The notes under the pieces were generated by a model that made no database searches, had not been told where the DNA came from, and worked only from the letters and a program-made list of their open reading frames with translations. Shown here in pieces: positions 17,186 to 27,467 of a DNA stretch of 64,000 nucleotides (positions are counted from its first letter, which is position 1; each line of letters starts with the position of its first letter). The DNA comes from Lysobacteraceae bacterium PS02065 (GTDB lineage Bacteria > Pseudomonadota > Gammaproteobacteria > Xanthomonadales > Rhodanobacteraceae), in contig JASCPI010000011.1 of NCBI GenBank assembly GCA_029959555.1, forward strand, positions 1 through 64,000, read 5' to 3'. The position numbers and the translations under genes are program-made.

Positions 17186-18040
17186 ATGGCCACCACCCTT
17201 CTCGCGATCGTCCTCGTCCTGCTCGCGTCGCACGCGCTGCCCGATCTCGCGCGTGCCCGCGACACGGGCTGGTTGCGCAGCCTCATGGCGCAGGCCGGCG
17301 ACGGTGCGCGTGCGCTGCTCGTGCCGCTCGCGGTGCTCGTCGTCGTCGCCCTCGTGCAGGGCGCGCTGGGCGGGCGCGGTTACGGTTTCCCGGGCTTCGC
17401 GTTCGCGCTCGTCGTGTTGTACCTGTGCTGGGGACCGCGTGATCTGGATCGTGACATCGAGGCCGTGCTCAAGGCTCCGGATGGCGAGCGCCGCCGCGCC
17501 GCGGTGCAGGCCCTCGCGCCGGATGGCGGCGTGTCGCCACTGCCCTTCACGGCTGCGGCGGTCGTCGAGGCCGGCGTGTGGTCGGCGCTGCAGCGCCATG
17601 CCGGCGTGCTGTTCTGGTTCGTCGTGCTCGGCCCGTTCGGTGCGGTCGGCTACCGGCTCGTGCAGCTGCTCGCGCGCAACGATCGCTTCCGCGACATCGT
17701 CGGTGCCCAGCGCGAGGCGCTCGAGCGTGCGGCACTCGTGCTCGACTGGGCGCCTGCACACCTGTTCGCGCTGTCGATCGCGCTGGTGTCGGACTTCGAC
17801 GCGGTGGTGCGCGCGTGGCGCGAGTACCACGCCTCGCACGGCAACGGTTACTTCACGCTCGACCTCGGCTTCCTCGGCGTGATCGCGAAGGCCGGCGTGG
17901 ATGCCGATGTCGTGGCCGGGGACGGCGGCGAGGCCGACGTCGCCGATCCGGTCGCCGAACTCGCCGACGCACGCGTCGTGCTGCGACGCGTGCTCATGGT
18001 GTGGCTGGCGGTGCTCGCGATCGGTAGCCTGTCGGCCTGA
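17186..18040 (+). CDS. ampE: AmpE-like inner membrane protein
   Basis: This 284-residue protein has about four membrane segments: residues 1-15, 42-60, 68-83 and 144-162, plus one at the C-terminus. The AmpE/CobD-like pattern is present: an N-terminal hydrophobic helix, PFTAAAVVEAGVWSALQRHAGVLFW split over that region, and LGPFGAVGYRL, matching the family motif for GxxGAxxYR. AmpE is a membrane partner of the amidase AmpD in beta-lactamase regulation and may act as a sensor. No ampD is adjacent. The ATG at 17186 was chosen as the first residue of the first membrane helix. Confidence 0.75.
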   Translation: MATTLLAIVLVLLASHALPDLARARDTGWLRSLMAQAGDGARALLVPLAVLVVVALVQGALGGRGYGFPGFAFALVVLYLCWGPRDLDRDIEAVLKAPDGERRRAAVQALAPDGGVSPLPFTAAAVVEAGVWSALQRHAGVLFWFVVLGPFGAVGYRLVQLLARNDRFRDIVGAQREALERAALVLDWAPAHLFALSIALVSDFDAVVRAWREYHASHGNGYFTLDLGFLGVIAKAGVDADVVAGDGGEADVADPVAELADARVVLRRVLMVWLAVLAIGSLSA

Positions 18041-18049
18041 CGCGGCGCC

Positions 18050-19936
18050 TCAGGCCCAGGCGCCGCGCAGCGCGCGCACGCGCTTCTCGAGTTCCTCGGC
18101 GCTGGCCTGCGCCGGATCTACCGGCTCGCCCGCGACGAGCACGATGCGCGACCAGAACCGCCGCGGCAGGCGAGCACGCCCGAGGCGGCTGTCCCTGCGA
18201 CTGAAGATGCTGCCCCACAGGCCGCGGATCGCCAGCGGCACGACCGGCACCGGACGACGCTCGAGGATGCGTTCCACTCCCGAGCGGAACGTCGCGATCT
18301 CGCCGTCCGAGGTGAGACCTCCCTCGGGGAAGAGGCAGACCAGGTCGCCCGCGGCGAGTGCGGCGTCGATCTCGTCGAAGGCCTTGTCGAGCAGGGCGCG
18401 ATCCTCCTTCACGCCGGCGATCGGGATCGCACGCGCCGTGCGGAAGATGAAGCTCATGACCGGGATGTTGAAGATCTTGTAGTACATGACGAAGCGCGCC
18501 GGCCGGCGCACGCTGCCCGCGACGATCAGCGCGTCCATGTAGCTGACGTGGTTGCAGACGAGCAGTGCAGGGCCTTCCTCGGGCACGTTGGCGAGCCCTT
18601 CGGTGCGGATGCGGTACAGCGTGTTGACGAGGATCCAGCTCATGAACCGCATCAGGAACTCGGGCACGAGCGTGTAGATGTAGACCGCGACGGCGGCGTT
18701 GAGGATCGCCACGACGAGGAAGATCTGCGGGATCGTCAGGCCGAGCGCGGTCAGGCCGAGGCCGAGGCCGGCCGAGACGACCATGAAGAGGGCATTGAGG
18801 ATGTTGTTGCCGGCGATCACGCGCGACAGCTCGCTGCGGTCGGTGCGGCTCTGCACGAGCGCGAACAGCGGCACGATGAACAGGCCCGCGAACAGGCCGA
18901 TCAGCACGAGGTCGATGATCACGCGCACGCTGCCCGGTGCGAGCACGAACTCCCAGGCGCCGAGGCCCGCGAGCGTCGCCGCGACCGGACGCGCGAAGTA
19001 GAGGTCGACCGCGAACACGGTCATGCCGATCGAGCCGAACGGCACGAGGCCGATCTCGACCTTGTGGCCCGACAGGCGCTCGCACAGCAGCGAGCCGATG
19101 CCGACGCCGACCGAGAACAGCGCGAGCGTGAGGTTGAGCACGCCTTCGCCGCCACCGAGGAACACCTGCGTGTAGGCCGGCAGCTGCGCCGTGAACACGG
19201 TGCCGAAGAACCAGAACCACGAGATGCCGAGGATCGCGTTGAAGATCGTGCGGTCCCTGGTCACGTAGCGCATGACGCGAACGGTCTCGCTGAGCGGGTT
19301 CCAGTTGAATTTCAGATCCGGGGCGGTTGCCGGTGCCGGTGGGATCGCACGCGCCGTGAGGTAGCCGATCACGGCGATCGCGACGACGAGCGTCGACGCT
19401 GCGGTGACGCCGAAGTCGCCCATCGCCATGAGCGAACCGCCGGCCATCATGCCGGCCAGTACAGCCAGCGATGTACCCATCTCGACGAGGCCGTTGCCGC
19501 CGACGAGCTCCTTGGGGGCGAGTGCCTGCGGCAGGATCGCGTACTTGATCGGCCCGAACATCGTCGAGTGCAGGCCCATCAGGAACAGCACCACGAACAG
19601 CAGCCAGACCTGATGGGCGTGGAATGCGTACACGGCCACGCCCATCGCGGCGATCTCGAACAGCTTCACGTAGCGGATCAGGCGTGTCTTCTCGAACATC
19701 TCGGCGATCTGGCCCGCGCTGGCCGAGAACAGGAAGAACGGCAGGATGAAGATCGCCGGTGCGATCATCGCGTAGAAGCCGGACTGCTCCACCGACAGGC
19801 CCAGGTGGAAGCCGATCAGTACGATCATGCTCTGCCGGAAGGCGTTGTCGTTGAACGCACCGAGCGCCTGCGTGGCGAAGAACGGCGCGAAACGGCGCGT
19901 GCGCAGCAGCGAGAACTGGTTGCCGGTGTCGGACAT
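18050..19936 (-). CDS. MFS transporter (LplT-like) fused to PlsC-type acyltransferase
   Basis: The start at MSDTGNQFSLLRTRRF gives 628 residues. The first about 420 residues are a 12-helix MFS transporter resembling LplT, the lysophospholipid flippase. The C-terminal about 200 residues are a glycerophosphate acyltransferase with the NHxxxxD motif (NHVSYMD) and FPEGGLTSDG. In E. coli the equivalent parts are LplT and the first domain of Aas; here they are one chain and the AMP-binding acyl-ACP synthetase domain of Aas is absent. The likely role is import and reacylation of lysophospholipids at the inner membrane. It is convergent with the ampE-like gene. Confidence 0.88.
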   Translation of the reverse strand: MSDTGNQFSLLRTRRFAPFFATQALGAFNDNAFRQSMIVLIGFHLGLSVEQSGFYAMIAPAIFILPFFLFSASAGQIAEMFEKTRLIRYVKLFEIAAMGVAVYAFHAHQVWLLFVVLFLMGLHSTMFGPIKYAILPQALAPKELVGGNGLVEMGTSLAVLAGMMAGGSLMAMGDFGVTAASTLVVAIAVIGYLTARAIPPAPATAPDLKFNWNPLSETVRVMRYVTRDRTIFNAILGISWFWFFGTVFTAQLPAYTQVFLGGGEGVLNLTLALFSVGVGIGSLLCERLSGHKVEIGLVPFGSIGMTVFAVDLYFARPVAATLAGLGAWEFVLAPGSVRVIIDLVLIGLFAGLFIVPLFALVQSRTDRSELSRVIAGNNILNALFMVVSAGLGLGLTALGLTIPQIFLVVAILNAAVAVYIYTLVPEFLMRFMSWILVNTLYRIRTEGLANVPEEGPALLVCNHVSYMDALIVAGSVRRPARFVMYYKIFNIPVMSFIFRTARAIPIAGVKEDRALLDKAFDEIDAALAAGDLVCLFPEGGLTSDGEIATFRSGVERILERRPVPVVPLAIRGLWGSIFSRRDSRLGRARLPRRFWSRIVLVAGEPVDPAQASAEELEKRVRALRGAWA

Positions 19937-20097
19937 GGGGGCCGTTGCTGGTGGAGGGCCCGCGCAATCTAGCAGAGCGCCCCGCATGCCGGTCGCACGT
20001 CGAGCCTGAATGAACCGTCGGCGTCACGCGTGGTCCGGCACGTGGTCGCGCACAAGCCGGTAAACTGTGCCGCTTCCCCGTCCCCGGCTGTGCGTGC

Positions 20098-21765
20098 ATG
20101 ACCTCCCGACTCGCCCTCCTGCTGTCCCTGTGCCTGGCCGCGCCCGCGATGGCGCAGAACCTCAAGCCGCTGCCGACCCCGGACCTGTCCGGCCTTTCGG
20201 CCGACCAGAACGCCGGTCTGCGAGAGGCGCGCGCGAACTTCGATCGCGTCTCGAAGACCGTCAGCGGTGTCGAGCTCGCCGAGCTCTACGGCGACATGGG
20301 TGGCTTCTACGCACGTGCGCGCATGCCCGAGGTCGCGCTCGTCGCGTTCGAGAACGCGGGCCAGATCGTCCCCAAGGACGACCGCTGGATCTACCTGCAG
20401 GGTGTCATGCTGCGCTCGACCGGCAAGGCCGAAGAGGCTCAGAAGCGGTTCGACGAGGCGTTCAAGCTCAATCCGTCCTACCTGCCGACGCGGCTTTCGA
20501 TCGTCGCCGAGCGCATGCGCAAGGGCGATTTCGCCGGGGCGAAGAAGCTGCTCGAGGATTCGATCACGACGAACCCGAACCAGCCTGCACCCCAGGCGAT
20601 GCTCGGCGAGATCGCGTTCCGCGAGAAGCGTTACGCCGACGCGTCGCGACATGTGCACGCCGCACTCCTTCTCGATCCTCGCGCCACGTCGCTGTACGGC
20701 GCGCTGGCACGCGCGGAGCAGGCGGCCGGCAATCCGGACGCGGCGAAGATCGCGCAAGTGAAATCCGGCGACGTCCCGCCGCGCCTCGACGATCCGCTGC
20801 TCGAGCGCATCATGCCGAGCGGTGCCGCGCCGGCGCCCGCCGCCGCGGCCGCGGCCGCGAACCCGAATGAGGCCGTACTCGGCGAGGTCGCCTTGCAGCT
20901 CGCAACCGGCAAGCCCGACCTCGCGCGCAAGGCGCTCGATGCCGCGCTCAAGCGCACGCCCAAGGATCCGCTGCTGCTCGCGTCGTATGCGCGCGTGGAA
21001 GCGTCCGCGGATCGCATGGATGCCGCGAAGTCGCGGGCGCGGGAGGCGGTCGCGGCCGATCCGAAATCGCAGCCGGCGTGGATCACGCAAGGCATCATCC
21101 TCGAGATGGCCGGCGACGATGCCGGCGCTCGCGAGTCCTACCAGCGTGCGATCGCCGTCGACACGCGATCGACACGCCCGCACGTGCTCGCCGGCAACCT
21201 CGCGATGCGCACGGGGCGCGCAGCTGATGCGGTGACGGCGTATCGCGCCGTCGTCGGCGCATCGCAGGACGACGTGGACGGCTGGGCACGCCTGCTCGCC
21301 GCCGAGTTCGTCGCAGGCCAGTGCCAGGCCGGTGTCAAGGAGTCGGCCGACAACGCGAAGCGTGCGCCCCGCAATCCCCAGTTCGCCGAGCTCGCGATCC
21401 GTGCCGCGAGCACCTGCCGCGCCGCGACGCCGGCCCAGCGCCAGCAGGCGCTGGTCGATGCCGAGAAGCTCTACAAGGGCGTGCAGAGCGATGTCGCGCA
21501 GGTCGGTGAAGCCTACGCGCTCGCGCTCGCCGCGAACGGCAAGTGGGAAGATGCCGCGCAGACGCAGGGTGGCGCCCTGTTCGAGGCCGTGCGCGTCGGT
21601 GATCCCGATGCCATCGCGCAGTACCGCGAGCTCTACCAGCGCTTCGAGGCCAAGCAGCTGCCCGACATGCCCTGGGCGAGCACGCATGCCCTGCTCAAGC
21701 CGCAGCGTCCTGCCGCTGCCCCGCCGGCGCCCGCTCCGGCCGCCGCCACGCCGGCAGGCCGCTGA
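20098..21765 (+). CDS. Secreted TPR-repeat protein
   Basis: This 555-residue protein has a signal peptide (SRLALLLSLCLAAPAMA, cleavage after about residue 20). It then carries at least eight tetratricopeptide-type helical pairs in two blocks (about 45-230 and 265-420), separated by an Ala/Pro linker, and an Ala/Pro-rich C-terminal tail. TPR arrays bind protein partners; a periplasmic or outer-membrane-associated scaffold is the only role I can support. Two cysteines lie in the third block (AGQCQAG and STCRAA). It ends 85 bp before the RsbW-like gene on the same strand. I recognise no named family. Confidence 0.78.
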   Translation: MTSRLALLLSLCLAAPAMAQNLKPLPTPDLSGLSADQNAGLREARANFDRVSKTVSGVELAELYGDMGGFYARARMPEVALVAFENAGQIVPKDDRWIYLQGVMLRSTGKAEEAQKRFDEAFKLNPSYLPTRLSIVAERMRKGDFAGAKKLLEDSITTNPNQPAPQAMLGEIAFREKRYADASRHVHAALLLDPRATSLYGALARAEQAAGNPDAAKIAQVKSGDVPPRLDDPLLERIMPSGAAPAPAAAAAAANPNEAVLGEVALQLATGKPDLARKALDAALKRTPKDPLLLASYARVEASADRMDAAKSRAREAVAADPKSQPAWITQGIILEMAGDDAGARESYQRAIAVDTRSTRPHVLAGNLAMRTGRAADAVTAYRAVVGASQDDVDGWARLLAAEFVAGQCQAGVKESADNAKRAPRNPQFAELAIRAASTCRAATPAQRQQALVDAEKLYKGVQSDVAQVGEAYALALAANGKWEDAAQTQGGALFEAVRVGDPDAIAQYRELYQRFEAKQLPDMPWASTHALLKPQRPAAAPPAPAPAAATPAGR

Positions 21766-21850
21766 TCGGCCTTGTTGCCACCGGCATGGGCTTGCGCGAG
21801 CATGCCCGTGTCGGCCGCGTCGTCACGGCGCGGAGGCGGGGAGCCTTGGC

Positions 21851-22300
21851 ATGCATGCGACCACCAGGGGCGCGGAGGCGCCCGCGCCACGCACGACGAC
21901 GCGCCGGCACTACCGTGTCGCGCGTTCCCGCAAGGCGATAGGCCGCTTCGCCGACGCCCTTCTGCGTGACCTCGATCGTTGCGGAACGGCGGCGGAGCCA
22001 CGGCAGGCGCTTGCGACGGTGCTCGACGAACTGCTCGCCAACGTGGTCATGCATGCACGTGACGCGCGTGGTGTCGTACACGTGCACATCAGGCGACGTC
22101 GAGGTTGGGTGGAGGCACGCCTGCGCTACCGGGCGCGTGCGTTCGATCCCACCGCCCATGTCCCTGCGGCGGCTGCCGCATCGATTGCCGAGGCACGCAT
22201 CGGTGGTGCGGGCCTGCCGCTCGTGCACGCCCTGACCTGCGGTTTCGATTACGCGCGCCGACGCGGCGAAGAACGCGTGCGCGTGCGCGTCGCCGGTTGA
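21851..22300 (+). CDS. RsbW/SpoIIAB-like ATP-binding protein
   Basis: This 149-residue protein consists of one HATPase_c_2 domain of the anti-sigma regulatory kinase type. The N box is seen in LDELLANVVMHARD and the G box in IGGAGLPLVHAL. Such kinases phosphorylate a STAS antagonist or bind a sigma factor or other target. A STAS protein (1530) and a PP2C phosphatase (2180) occur in the same window about 18 kb away, so they might be partners, but distance makes this inference weak. The open frame upstream of 21851 overlaps the TPR gene and is not coding. Confidence 0.8.
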   Translation: MHATTRGAEAPAPRTTTRRHYRVARSRKAIGRFADALLRDLDRCGTAAEPRQALATVLDELLANVVMHARDARGVVHVHIRRRRGWVEARLRYRARAFDPTAHVPAAAAASIAEARIGGAGLPLVHALTCGFDYARRRGEERVRVRVAG

Positions 22301-22308
22301 GACGCGCG

Positions 22309-23595
22309 TCAGTTCGTGCCGCGAGCGAGCGCGCGATGGCCGATGTCGCGGCGGTGGAAGCCGCCGTCGAAGCGCAGCATGCGCACGGCCGCGTAGGCGT
22401 GTTCGCGTGCGGCGAGGATGTCGTCGCCGAGAGCACACACGGTCAGCACGCGGCCGCCCGCGGTCACGACGTGGCCGTCCTGTTCGCGCGTGCCGGCGTG
22501 GAACACCTTGGCGTCGTGGCCCGGATCGTGGCCAAGGCCTTCGATCACGTCGCCCGTGCGCACCTTGGCCGGATAGCCGTGTGCGGCCATCACGACACCG
22601 ATCGCCGGTCGCGCATCCCAGTCGGCCTTCGCCGCGGCGATGCGTCCGTCGAGCGCGGCCTCGACGAGATCCACGAGATCCGAGCGCAGGCGCATCATGA
22701 TCGGCTGCGTCTCGGGATCGCCGAAGCGCACGTTGAACTCGATCACCTTCGGTGCGCCGTCGCGGTCGATCATGAGGCCGGCATAGAGGAAGCCCGTGAA
22801 CGGAGCACCTTCGGCGGCCATGCCGGCGAGGGTCGGTTCGATGACCTCCGCGAGGATGCGACGCTCGACCTCGGGCGTGACCACGGGTGCGGGCGAGTAG
22901 GCACCCATGCCGCCCGTGTTGGGGCCCGTGTCCGCGTCGCCGACGCGCTTGTGGTCCTGGCTCGTCGCCATCGGCAACGCGTGCGTGCCGTCGGCGATCA
23001 CGATGTAGCTCGCCTCCTCGCCCTCGAGGAACTCCTCGATGACCACACGTGCCGAGGCATCGCCGAGCGAGTGCGCGCCGAGCATGTCGCGCAGCGCCTG
23101 TTCGGCGTCGCCGAGCGTGAGGGCGACGACCACACCCTTGCCCGCGGCGAGGCCGTCGGCCTTGATCACGATCGGTGCGCCGTGCTGGCGTACGTAGGCG
23201 AGCGCGCGGTCGAGTTCGGTGAACACCGCGTAGCGCGCGGTCGGGATGTTGTGGCGTGCGAGGAAGTCCTTCGTGAAGGCCTTCGAGCCCTCGAGCTGGG
23301 CGGCGATGCGGCCCGGCCCGAAGCAGGCGAGGCCCGCGGCACGGAAGCGGTCGACGATGCCGAGCACGAGCGGGCCCTCGGGGCCGACCACGGTCAGTGC
23401 GACGCCTTCGGCGCGAGCGAGTGCGAGCAGTCCGTCGAGATCGGTCGCGGCGACGTCGACGTTGCGCACGCCGGGCTCGGTCGCGGTACCGGCGTTGCCG
23501 GGTGCGACGAGCACCTCGTCGACGCGTGCGGACTGCGCGAGCTTCCAGGCCAGCGCGTGCTCGCGGCCGCCGGATCCGATGACGAGGACTTTCAT
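22309..23595 (-). CDS. purD: Phosphoribosylamine-glycine ligase
   Basis: This 428-residue protein begins MKVLVIGSGGREHALAWKL, the PurD N-terminus. The ATP-grasp core is seen in VIKADGLAAGKGV, LEGEEAS and VIEFNVRFGDPETQ. It joins glycine to 5-phosphoribosylamine in step two of purine synthesis. It follows purH after a gap of about 58 bp on the same strand and forms the fis-purH-purD cluster common in gammaproteobacteria. The length is normal. Confidence 0.96.
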   Translation of the reverse strand: MKVLVIGSGGREHALAWKLAQSARVDEVLVAPGNAGTATEPGVRNVDVAATDLDGLLALARAEGVALTVVGPEGPLVLGIVDRFRAAGLACFGPGRIAAQLEGSKAFTKDFLARHNIPTARYAVFTELDRALAYVRQHGAPIVIKADGLAAGKGVVVALTLGDAEQALRDMLGAHSLGDASARVVIEEFLEGEEASYIVIADGTHALPMATSQDHKRVGDADTGPNTGGMGAYSPAPVVTPEVERRILAEVIEPTLAGMAAEGAPFTGFLYAGLMIDRDGAPKVIEFNVRFGDPETQPIMMRLRSDLVDLVEAALDGRIAAAKADWDARPAIGVVMAAHGYPAKVRTGDVIEGLGHDPGHDAKVFHAGTREQDGHVVTAGGRVLTVCALGDDILAAREHAYAAVRMLRFDGGFHRRDIGHRALARGTN

Positions 23596-23653
23596 GGGTG
23601 CACCTGTGGAGAGTGGGACGACACGGTGCGACGCGACTGCGCGCCGCCCCGGC

Positions 23654-25231
23654 TCAGTGCCTGAAGTGGCGCACGCCCGTGAACACCATCGCGATGTCGT
23701 TGGCGTCGGCTGCGGCGATCACCTCGCTGTCGCGCATCGAGCCGCCCGGCTGGATCACCGCGCGGATGCCCGCGGCCGCGGCGGCGTCGATGCCGTCGCG
23801 GAACGGGAAGAACGCGTCGCTGGCCATGACGCTGCCACGTACCTCGAGGCCGGCTTCCTCGGCCTTCATCGCGGCGATGCGTGCGCTGACCACGCGGCTC
23901 ATCTGGCCGGCGCCGATGCCGATCGTGCGGCCGCCGCGTGCGTAGACGATCGCGTTGGACTTCACGTACATCGCGACATGCCAGGCGAACAGCAGGTCGC
24001 GCAGCTCCTCGGTGTCGGGCACGCGCTTCGTGACGACCTTGAGGTCGCTCAGCAGCAACGTGTCGCGGTCGACGTCCTGGGCGAGCAGGCCACCCGCGAT
24101 GCGCTTGTATTCGACCGTCGCCGGAGCGTGTTCGGGCCACTCGCCCGTCGCGAGCACGCGCACGTTCGGCTTCCTGGCGAACGCGGCGAGCGCGGCGTCG
24201 TCGACCTCGGGCGCGATCACGACCTCGACGAACTGCTGCTCGAGGATGCGCGCCGCCGTGGTGGCGTCGAGGCGCTGGTTGAATGCGATGATGCCGCCGA
24301 ACGCCGAGACCGGATCGCAGGCGTAGGCGTGTGCGTAGGCTTCGGCCGCGCTCGTGCCGAGCGCGACGCCACACGGGTTGGCGTGCTTGACGATGACGCA
24401 GGCCGGCGTGCGCTGGAACGCCTTGACGCATTCGAGCGCCGCGTCGGCGTCGGCGATGTTGTTGTACGAGAGTTCCTTGCCGGCGAGCACGCGCGCGGTC
24501 GCGATGGTGCCCGCGGGGGCGTCGTGGTCGACGTAGAGCGCGGCACCCTGGTGCGGATTCTCGCCGTAGCGCAGCGTCTGCCGGCGCGTGCCCGACAGGT
24601 GCAGCGTCGGTGCGAACGGCTCGACCGTGTCGCCAGACACGCGCGAGCCGAGCCAGCTCGCGATGCGACCGTCGTAGTTGGCGGTGTGCGCGAAGCCCTT
24701 CGCGGCGAGGCGACGGCGCAGCGCGAGCGAGGTACCGCCGTGCGCGAGGGCCTCGAGGATTTCGGCGTAGTCGGTCGGGTCGACCGAGACGACGACGTGC
24801 TCGTGGTTCTTCGCCGCGGCGCGCAGCATCGCGGGGCCGCCGACGTCGATGTTCTCGATCGCGTCCTCGAGCGTGCAGTCGGGTTGCGCGACGGTCGCCT
24901 CGAACGGATACAGGTTCACGACGAGCAGGTCGATCGGCGTGATGCGGTGCTCGGCCATGACCGCGTCGTCGATGCCACGGCGTCCGAGCAGGCCGCCGTG
25001 CACGAGCGGATGCAACGTCTTGACGCGCCCGTCCATGATCTCCGGGAAGCCGGTCAGCGCGCTGACCTCGGTGACGGGCAGGCGGGCTTCGCGCAGCGAC
25101 CGTGCGGTGCCGCCGGTCGACACCAGTTCGATGCCGAGCGCGTCGAGGCCGCGAGCGAAGTCGTGGAGTCCTGTCTTGTCCGAGACGCTCAGCAGCGCGC
25201 GGCGGACAGGAGCGAGCGTGGCATCGAACAT
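23654..25231 (-). CDS. purH: Bifunctional AICAR transformylase/IMP cyclohydrolase
   Basis: This 525-residue protein has an N-terminal MGS-like IMP cyclohydrolase ([30 protein letters not shown]) and a C-terminal AICAR formyltransferase ([27 protein letters not shown]). It catalyses the last two steps of IMP synthesis. It ends 58 bp before purD and starts 80 bp after fis, all on the minus strand, the usual order. Length and motifs are intact. Confidence 0.96.
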   Translation of the reverse strand: MFDATLAPVRRALLSVSDKTGLHDFARGLDALGIELVSTGGTARSLREARLPVTEVSALTGFPEIMDGRVKTLHPLVHGGLLGRRGIDDAVMAEHRITPIDLLVVNLYPFEATVAQPDCTLEDAIENIDVGGPAMLRAAAKNHEHVVVSVDPTDYAEILEALAHGGTSLALRRRLAAKGFAHTANYDGRIASWLGSRVSGDTVEPFAPTLHLSGTRRQTLRYGENPHQGAALYVDHDAPAGTIATARVLAGKELSYNNIADADAALECVKAFQRTPACVIVKHANPCGVALGTSAAEAYAHAYACDPVSAFGGIIAFNQRLDATTAARILEQQFVEVVIAPEVDDAALAAFARKPNVRVLATGEWPEHAPATVEYKRIAGGLLAQDVDRDTLLLSDLKVVTKRVPDTEELRDLLFAWHVAMYVKSNAIVYARGGRTIGIGAGQMSRVVSARIAAMKAEEAGLEVRGSVMASDAFFPFRDGIDAAAAAGIRAVIQPGGSMRDSEVIAAADANDIAMVFTGVRHFRH

Positions 25232-25310
25232 CGTGCGGGGTCTGCGGCCGTGGCGGGGCGCGCAGTATACCGGCGCAGGCGGGCCGCGTTCAGCGCGGTG
25301 CGTCGCCGCG

Positions 25311-25589
25311 TCAGCTCAGGCCGTACTGGGCGAGTTTCTTGCGCAGCGTCGCGCGGTTGATGCCGAGTGCGGCCGCGGCCTTGCTCTGGTTGTTGCCGTA
25401 CCACGCCATCACTTCACGCAGCAGTGGCTGCTCGACTTCGCCGAGCACGAGCGCATGCAGGCCCTCGGAGGGCTGCGACTCGACGTCGGTCAGGTAACGC
25501 CGCACGGCGCGCGCGACACACTCGCGCAGGGCGGGTTGCAAAGAAGGATCCTGCGCGACATCGGCGCGCAGCGGCGTAACGGCATTCAC
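25311..25589 (-). CDS. fis: Fis family nucleoid-associated regulator
   Basis: This 92-residue protein has the C-terminal Fis helix-turn-helix ([19 protein letters not shown], then RKKLAQYGL). It is a small DNA-bending regulator that responds to growth rate. Placement just upstream of purH is a known gammaproteobacterial arrangement. The N-terminal part is less conserved and the exact start is uncertain. Confidence 0.93.
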   Translation of the reverse strand: MNAVTPLRADVAQDPSLQPALRECVARAVRRYLTDVESQPSEGLHALVLGEVEQPLLREVMAWYGNNQSKAAAALGINRATLRKKLAQYGLS

Positions 25590-25735
25590 TGGGAGGACGC
25601 CCCCGGATCAGGTGTTCTCGAGACGATCCGTCGCTTGCGCGGATTCGGCAAGGCGTACGGGGAGTGAATACTACGCCGGTGCGGGCGGGTTGGTAAGTGC
25701 CGCGTCACGCGATGTGACGTTTCCGTCAGCCCGTT

Positions 25736-26533
25736 TCACTCGAAACGGAACTCGAAGGCCACCGCGTTCTTGCCCGGATCGGCGACCTCGAACACGAGTG
25801 CGGCGTTGGCGGCCGGCGCGAGGCCGGCGGCGAGCGCCTCGGCGTCGGGGATGTACTCTGACGGCGCGAAGCGGCGCATCGCGATGCGCGTCTCGTCGAG
25901 ATCGGACAAGGTGATCTCGACGGTCGGGTAGGGTTGCGTGAAGTCGGCCGCGTTCTGCAGCGTCGCCGAGATGATCAGCGCGTTCGGCACCGAGGGATGC
26001 GGGCGGATGTCGCGCGAGACGAGCTGCAGCAGCTCGCGGTCGCGATGCATCGGCAGTGTGCATCCGATCGCCGCGCAGGCGCTCGCGAGCCAGGGCCGCA
26101 CGCGTGCGTCGTCCATCCAGCGGGCGCGCTCGGCCCATGCGAGTTGGCCGCACAACGCGATCAGCAGCAATGCGTTGCCGAGGATCCACGGCCATGTACG
26201 CCGATGCTCGACGGGACCTTGCCTGCGCGTGAATTGCGGCGGCGCCACCGGCCCGCGTGCACCGCCGCGGCGGCGGTCGTCGGGATCGAAGAACAGCGCG
26301 CCCTGCGTGGACACCGGAGGACGGAATACCGGCGCGCCGAGTGCGGGCGGCGCGAGCAGGTCGACATGGCGGTCGAGCTCGCCGATCGGTTCGGGCGGCA
26401 ACTGCTCGCACAGCGTGACGAGCGCGTCGAACGTGGCATTGCAATGCGTGCAGCGCACCTGTCCGCGCGCGGCGGCGAGCTCGCTCGCGCCGAGCTTGAA
26501 GACGGTCAGGCATTCGGGGCATTGCGCGAACAT
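25736..26533 (-). CDS. Zinc-ribbon and DUF3426 membrane protein
   Basis: The start MFAQCPECLTVFKLG gives 265 residues; a longer frame reaching 26704 runs antisense to prmA and is rejected. It has an N-terminal MJ0042-type zinc ribbon (CPEC and CTHC), a linker, one membrane segment (about 119-137) and a C-terminal DUF3426 beta domain (for example LIISATLQNAADFTQPYP). DUF3426 proteins are commonly encoded next to prmA, as here (34 bp apart on the same strand). Function is not known. Confidence 0.85.
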   Translation of the reverse strand: MFAQCPECLTVFKLGASELAAARGQVRCTHCNATFDALVTLCEQLPPEPIGELDRHVDLLAPPALGAPVFRPPVSTQGALFFDPDDRRRGGARGPVAPPQFTRRQGPVEHRRTWPWILGNALLLIALCGQLAWAERARWMDDARVRPWLASACAAIGCTLPMHRDRELLQLVSRDIRPHPSVPNALIISATLQNAADFTQPYPTVEITLSDLDETRIAMRRFAPSEYIPDAEALAAGLAPAANAALVFEVADPGKNAVAFEFRFE

Positions 26534-26567
26534 TTGCGGAGTGTAACGGCAGCGCCGCCGCGTGCGC

Positions 26568-27467
26568 TCAGGCGCGACGGCGGCCGTCGATGCGCATCCA
26601 GTCCTCGCGCTGCGTGGCGCGCAGGTCGTCGAACCATTCCGCGTAACGCACCAAGAGTTCCTCGTGCTGGCCGGCGAGGATGCCCGAGAGCGCAAGCAGG
26701 CCACCGGGCTTCACCGATTCGGCGAAGCGCGGCGCGAGGTCGTGCAGCGGCCCGGCGAGGATGTTGGCGACGAGGATGTCGGCCGGCACGGGCACGCTGT
26801 CGTCGGGCAGCGCGAGCGCGATGCGGTCGGCGACGTCGTTGCGCCCGGCGTTGTCGCGGCTCGCGTCGATGGCCTGCGGATCGTTGTCGATCGCGAGCAC
26901 GTGTGCGGCGCCGAGCCGTGCGGCGGCGATCGCGAGGATGCCCGAGCCGCAGCCGTAGTCGATGACGTTCGCACCGGCGAGGTCGAGCCCGTCCAGCCAC
27001 TCCAGGCACAGCGCCGTGGTCGGGTGCGTGCCGGTACCGAAGGCGAGGCCCGGATCGAGGCGCACGACCACATCGTCTCCGGACGAGGGCGGCTCGATCG
27101 TCCACGGGTAGATCCACGTACGACGGCCGAAGCGCATCGGCTTGAACTGGTCCATCCAGGCGCGCGTCCAGTCCTGGTCGCCGACCTCGCGGAACGCGAC
27201 CCGTTCGGGCGTGAGGTCGGGAAGAAGTTCGCCGAGCACGTGGACGAGGCCGGCACGATCGGTGCCGGATTCGAACAGCGCGTTGAGCACTACCTGGTCC
27301 CACAGCGGGGTCTCGCCGACGCCGGGTTCGAGGATCGCGTGCTCGTTGGAGGTGTCGGCATCCGCGTCGAGCAGCGTGATCGACAGCGCACCCACGTCCT
27401 CGAGCGCGGTTTCGACGGCGTCCTGCTGGTCGGCGCGCAGCGTCAGGGAGAGTTCGAGCCAGGGCAT
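26568..27467 (-). CDS. prmA: Ribosomal protein L11 methyltransferase
   Basis: This 299-residue protein starts MPWLELSLTLRADQQ as PrmA does. The AdoMet site is VIDYGCGSGILAIAA, preceded by FGTGTHPTTALCLEWL, a PrmA signature. It trimethylates ribosomal protein L11. The order prmA, DUF3426, fis, purH, purD is conserved in relatives. Upstream (toward higher coordinates) accC would be expected next, but two unrelated genes lie between. Confidence 0.95.
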   Translation of the reverse strand: MPWLELSLTLRADQQDAVETALEDVGALSITLLDADADTSNEHAILEPGVGETPLWDQVVLNALFESGTDRAGLVHVLGELLPDLTPERVAFREVGDQDWTRAWMDQFKPMRFGRRTWIYPWTIEPPSSGDDVVVRLDPGLAFGTGTHPTTALCLEWLDGLDLAGANVIDYGCGSGILAIAAARLGAAHVLAIDNDPQAIDASRDNAGRNDVADRIALALPDDSVPVPADILVANILAGPLHDLAPRFAESVKPGGLLALSGILAGQHEELLVRYAEWFDDLRATQREDWMRIDGRRRA

